Shown here: piece by piece, positions 61,987 through 64,000 of the stretch
Position numbering within the stretch: position 1 is the first letter of the stretch
How the letters are laid out: the number at the start of each line of letters is the position of its first letter
Origin: Pacificoceanicola sp048553275
GTDB lineage: Bacteria; Pseudomonadota; Alphaproteobacteria; Rhodobacterales; Rhodobacteraceae
Length of the DNA stretch: 64,000 nucleotides
Assembly (NCBI RefSeq): GCF_048553275.1
Contig: NZ_JBLZMW010000014.1
Location: 80,517-144,516 of the forward strand
Direction: 5' to 3'
The notes under the pieces: model-generated
Told to the model about the DNA's origin: nothing
Seen by the model: the letters and a program-made list of their open reading frames with translations, nothing else
The model's database searches: none
Made by a program: the position numbers and the translations under genes

Positions 61987-62565
61987 ATGATCCGACGTTT
62001 TGCCGTTTTCGCTTTGATGCTTGGGCTTGCCGCCTGTTCTGAAACGCCAGTCGACCTGTCGAAACCGGCGGTGGCTCTGGGGAACTTCAAATTGGGGCAT
62101 TCCGAAGTGGTTGCGCCGCAACTGCAGCAGCTGCTTGTCTCGCGCGAGGCCACGGCGGAGGAGTGGACGACGGTGGTCGATGAGGCCTTCGAGGAGCGCT
62201 TCCGGCGGTATGCTGGCGATCAATTCTATCACATCGGTGTCAGCGTCGAGGCCTACTCGCTGCCGCCGCCGATCGTGCCGGGCAAGTCGGCGCTGGCGTT
62301 GAATGTGACGATCTGGCAGGATTCCACTCAGGCCAAGCTGAACGCCAAGCCGAAGATGATCCATGTGATCAAGGTTTTCGAATCGCGGCTATCGAAGGAC
62401 AAGGCGGCGCAGATGCGCGGTCTTGCACAGGAGGCGGCGCTTCTGGTCGAGAAGTGGATGCGCGAGCAGCAGGAATCGCAGGGTTGGTTTGGCGGTCTGC
62501 CGGAGGAACCCGAAGAGGCCGTGGCGCCCCAGGTGGCGGAAAATGGTTTGGATACAGACGCTTGA
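61987..62565 (+). CDS. Unrecognised lipoprotein
   Basis: 192 residues with lipobox LAAC (Cys17). The mature part contains EEWTTVVDEAFEERFRRYAG, ALALNVTIWQDSTQAKLN and a charged C-terminus. No known family is recognised. GGGGGATGGA lies before the ATG. Two further envelope genes follow on the same strand. Confidence 0.7.
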   Translation: MIRRFAVFALMLGLAACSETPVDLSKPAVALGNFKLGHSEVVAPQLQQLLVSREATAEEWTTVVDEAFEERFRRYAGDQFYHIGVSVEAYSLPPPIVPGKSALALNVTIWQDSTQAKLNAKPKMIHVIKVFESRLSKDKAAQMRGLAQEAALLVEKWMREQQESQGWFGGLPEEPEEAVAPQVAENGLDTDA

Positions 62566-62635
62566 TGTCTTGACAGGGTGGGTATTCTTCTCTTAGGTCC
62601 GCGCGTTTTCTATGCACTGACCCCAGGAAGTCTTC

Positions 62636-63172
62636 ATGTCCCGATTTACCCGCCGCACCGCGATTCTCGGCCTCGCCGCCCTTACCCTGTCCGCTTGCGC
62701 GGCACCGCTTGTTGATGAAGCGATGCAGCAGCAAATCACAGTGCGGACGGTCGCAGTGGACGTCAGCCAGTACAAAGGCCTCAAGGGCCGCTCTCTAAGC
62801 ATTTCGCCCGATCGTTTGAAGGCGGACATGCAGGACGCGCTCGCACTGCAGTTGCAGCCGATGCCTTCGGGCAACACCGATGTTTCGGTGGTTGTGACCA
62901 ATGTGGCGCTGGTCTCGCCGGGGCAGGCCGCGTTCATCGGCGGCAACAGCACCATCAAGGCGACGGTCTCGGCGCGGGGTGCGGATGGGGCGGTTGTGCT
63001 TGCTCCGACGGAGATCACGACCGCCTCTGAGCAGCTCCGTCTTGGTGGGCTCGTCGGCGCGATGATGACGCCGAAGGCGGAAGACGATTACCGGTTCACC
63101 GTCTCCGGATTCGCCAAGGCGGTGCGCAAGCGTCTGCTGGGTAAAGAGCCGTTGAAGGTGGTGAGCAACTGA
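62636..63172 (+). CDS. Unrecognised lipoprotein (possibly DUF6778)
   Basis: 178 residues. N-terminus with twin Arg (FTRRTAI) and lipobox LSAC (Cys21). The mature part has VRTVAVDVSQYKGLKGRSLS and a TNVALVSPGQAAFIGGNSTI stretch, like short outer-membrane lipoproteins annotated in Rhodobacterales. Function unknown. 92 bases before tuf. Confidence 0.7.
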   Translation: MSRFTRRTAILGLAALTLSACAAPLVDEAMQQQITVRTVAVDVSQYKGLKGRSLSISPDRLKADMQDALALQLQPMPSGNTDVSVVVTNVALVSPGQAAFIGGNSTIKATVSARGADGAVVLAPTEITTASEQLRLGGLVGAMMTPKAEDDYRFTVSGFAKAVRKRLLGKEPLKVVSN

Positions 63173-63263
63173 CCCTTGATTTTCCGCGCTCAAGCCAATA
63201 AACGGCGCGCGATGCAACCTCGGGCTCTCGTGTGGCCCCCAAAACCGTGAGGCGTCTGAAGAG

Positions 63264-64000
63264 ATGGCAAAGGAAAAGTTTGAACGCGGCAAGCCGCACT
63301 GCAACATCGGCACGATTGGTCACGTTGACCACGGCAAGACGACGCTGACGGCGGCGATTACGAAGTATTTCGGTGACTTCAAAGCCTACGATCAGATCGA
63401 CGGCGCGCCGGAAGAGAAAGCCCGTGGCATCACGATCTCGACTGCGCACGTGGAGTACGAGACCGAGGCGCGTCACTATGCGCACGTCGACTGCCCCGGC
63501 CACGCGGACTACGTCAAGAACATGATCACCGGTGCGGCCCAGATGGACGGCGCGATCCTGGTTGTGAACGCTGCTGACGGCCCGATGCCGCAGACCCGCG
63601 AGCACATCCTGCTCGGCCGCCAGGTGGGTATCCCCGCCATGGTTGTGTTCATGAACAAGGTTGACCAGGTCGACGACGAAGAGCTGCTCGAGCTGGTGGA
63701 AATGGAAATCCGCGAGCTGCTGTCCGAGTACGACTTCCCGGGCGACGACATTCCGATCATCGCGGGCTCCGCGCTGGCGGCGATGGAAGGCCGTGATCCG
63801 GAAATCGGCGAGAACAAGATCCGCGAGCTGATGGCGGCCGTGGACGAGTACATCCCGCAGCCCGAGCGCGCGATTGACCAGCCGTTCCTGATGCCGATCG
63901 AAGACGTGTTCTCGATTTCCGGCCGTGGTACGGTTGTGACCGGCCGTGTCGAGCGTGGCGTGATCAACGTGGGCGATTCGATCGAGATCGTGGGGATCCA
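63264..64000 (+). CDS. tuf: Elongation factor Tu (3' end beyond the window)
   Basis: First 245 residues of EF-Tu. G1 GHVDHGKTT, switch II DCPGHADYV, and NKVD are intact; domain 2 starts with VFSISGRGTVVTGRVERG. ATG at 63264. The gene runs off the right edge; this is one of the probable two tuf copies. Confidence 0.97.
   Translation, partial: MAKEKFERGKPHCNIGTIGHVDHGKTTLTAAITKYFGDFKAYDQIDGAPEEKARGITISTAHVEYETEARHYAHVDCPGHADYVKNMITGAAQMDGAILVVNAADGPMPQTREHILLGRQVGIPAMVVFMNKVDQVDDEELLELVEMEIRELLSEYDFPGDDIPIIAGSALAAMEGRDPEIGENKIRELMAAVDEYIPQPERAIDQPFLMPIEDVFSISGRGTVVTGRVERGVINVGDSIEIVGI

Overview
The window is a high-GC, gene-dense stretch of an alphaproteobacterial chromosome, most likely from the Roseobacter group of Rhodobacteraceae. 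The evidence is the combination of GcrA, the ChvI/ChvG two-component pair next to a regulatory phosphotransferase set (HprK, RapZ, EIIA, HPr) and pckA, a PcaQ-controlled protocatechuate cluster, urea ABC transport, etfBA and a DmdA/methanethiol-oxidase-type operon. No species can be named from sequence alone. No rRNA, tRNA, CRISPR array, prophage or intact insertion sequence was recognised.

Layout. 1-5.1 kb: urea transporter urtB (5' cut by the window edge), a small secreted DUF6636-type protein, urtC, urtD, urtE. 5.2-6.8 kb: an orphan ABC-2 permease and gcrA. 7-9 kb: a membrane protein with three almost identical 49-residue repeats. 9-20 kb: mixed housekeeping genes (alpha/beta hydrolase, rimO, two putative glycosyltransferases, a short DNA-binding-like protein, tdk, a DUF1963 protein, a KAS III-like synthase, csaA, proC, a YbjN protein). 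20.1-25.1 kb: pcaQ divergent from pobA-pcaC-pcaH-pcaG plus a beta-keto acid cleavage enzyme (BKACE), which may replace the usual 3-oxoadipate thiolysis steps. 25.1-26.25 kb: a DUF3859 protein and about 600 bases without a convincing gene.

26.25-33.2 kb: an Lrp/AsnC regulator followed by a co-directional set: DmdA-like THF-dependent demethylase, OsmC, an ECHDC3-like crotonase lacking both catalytic glutamates, an acyl-CoA ligase, an SBP56-type methanethiol oxidase and a His-containing membrane protein. This is the most interesting locus and reads as a methylated-sulfur (DMSP-like) degradation operon that differs from the textbook dmdABCD set.

33.4-40.8 kb: pckA, chvI, chvG, hprK, rapZ, EIIA-Man, HPr and an acyltransferase, linking carbon status to gluconeogenesis and envelope signalling. 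40.8-45 kb: GNAT, 3-hydroxybutyryl-CoA dehydrogenase, a DUF6473 protein and etfBA. 45-54.8 kb: an M48 peptidase/DUF898 pair, parC, an SH3 protein, an SDR, a twin-TM protein, cobalamin adenosyltransferase, two pseudouridine synthases and tadA. 54.9-60.5 kb: an envelope island (small TM protein, XpaC-like, 29-residue TM peptide, second XpaC-like, TelA, DUF2927 lipoprotein, SPFH-GYF protein). 60.5-64 kb: a cytochrome P450, two lipoproteins and the start of tuf.

Intergenic DNA carries two dispersed palindromic repeat families at gene 3' ends, a PcaQ-type operator before pobA, and repeated GTTAGCGC half-sites upstream of pckA and etfB.
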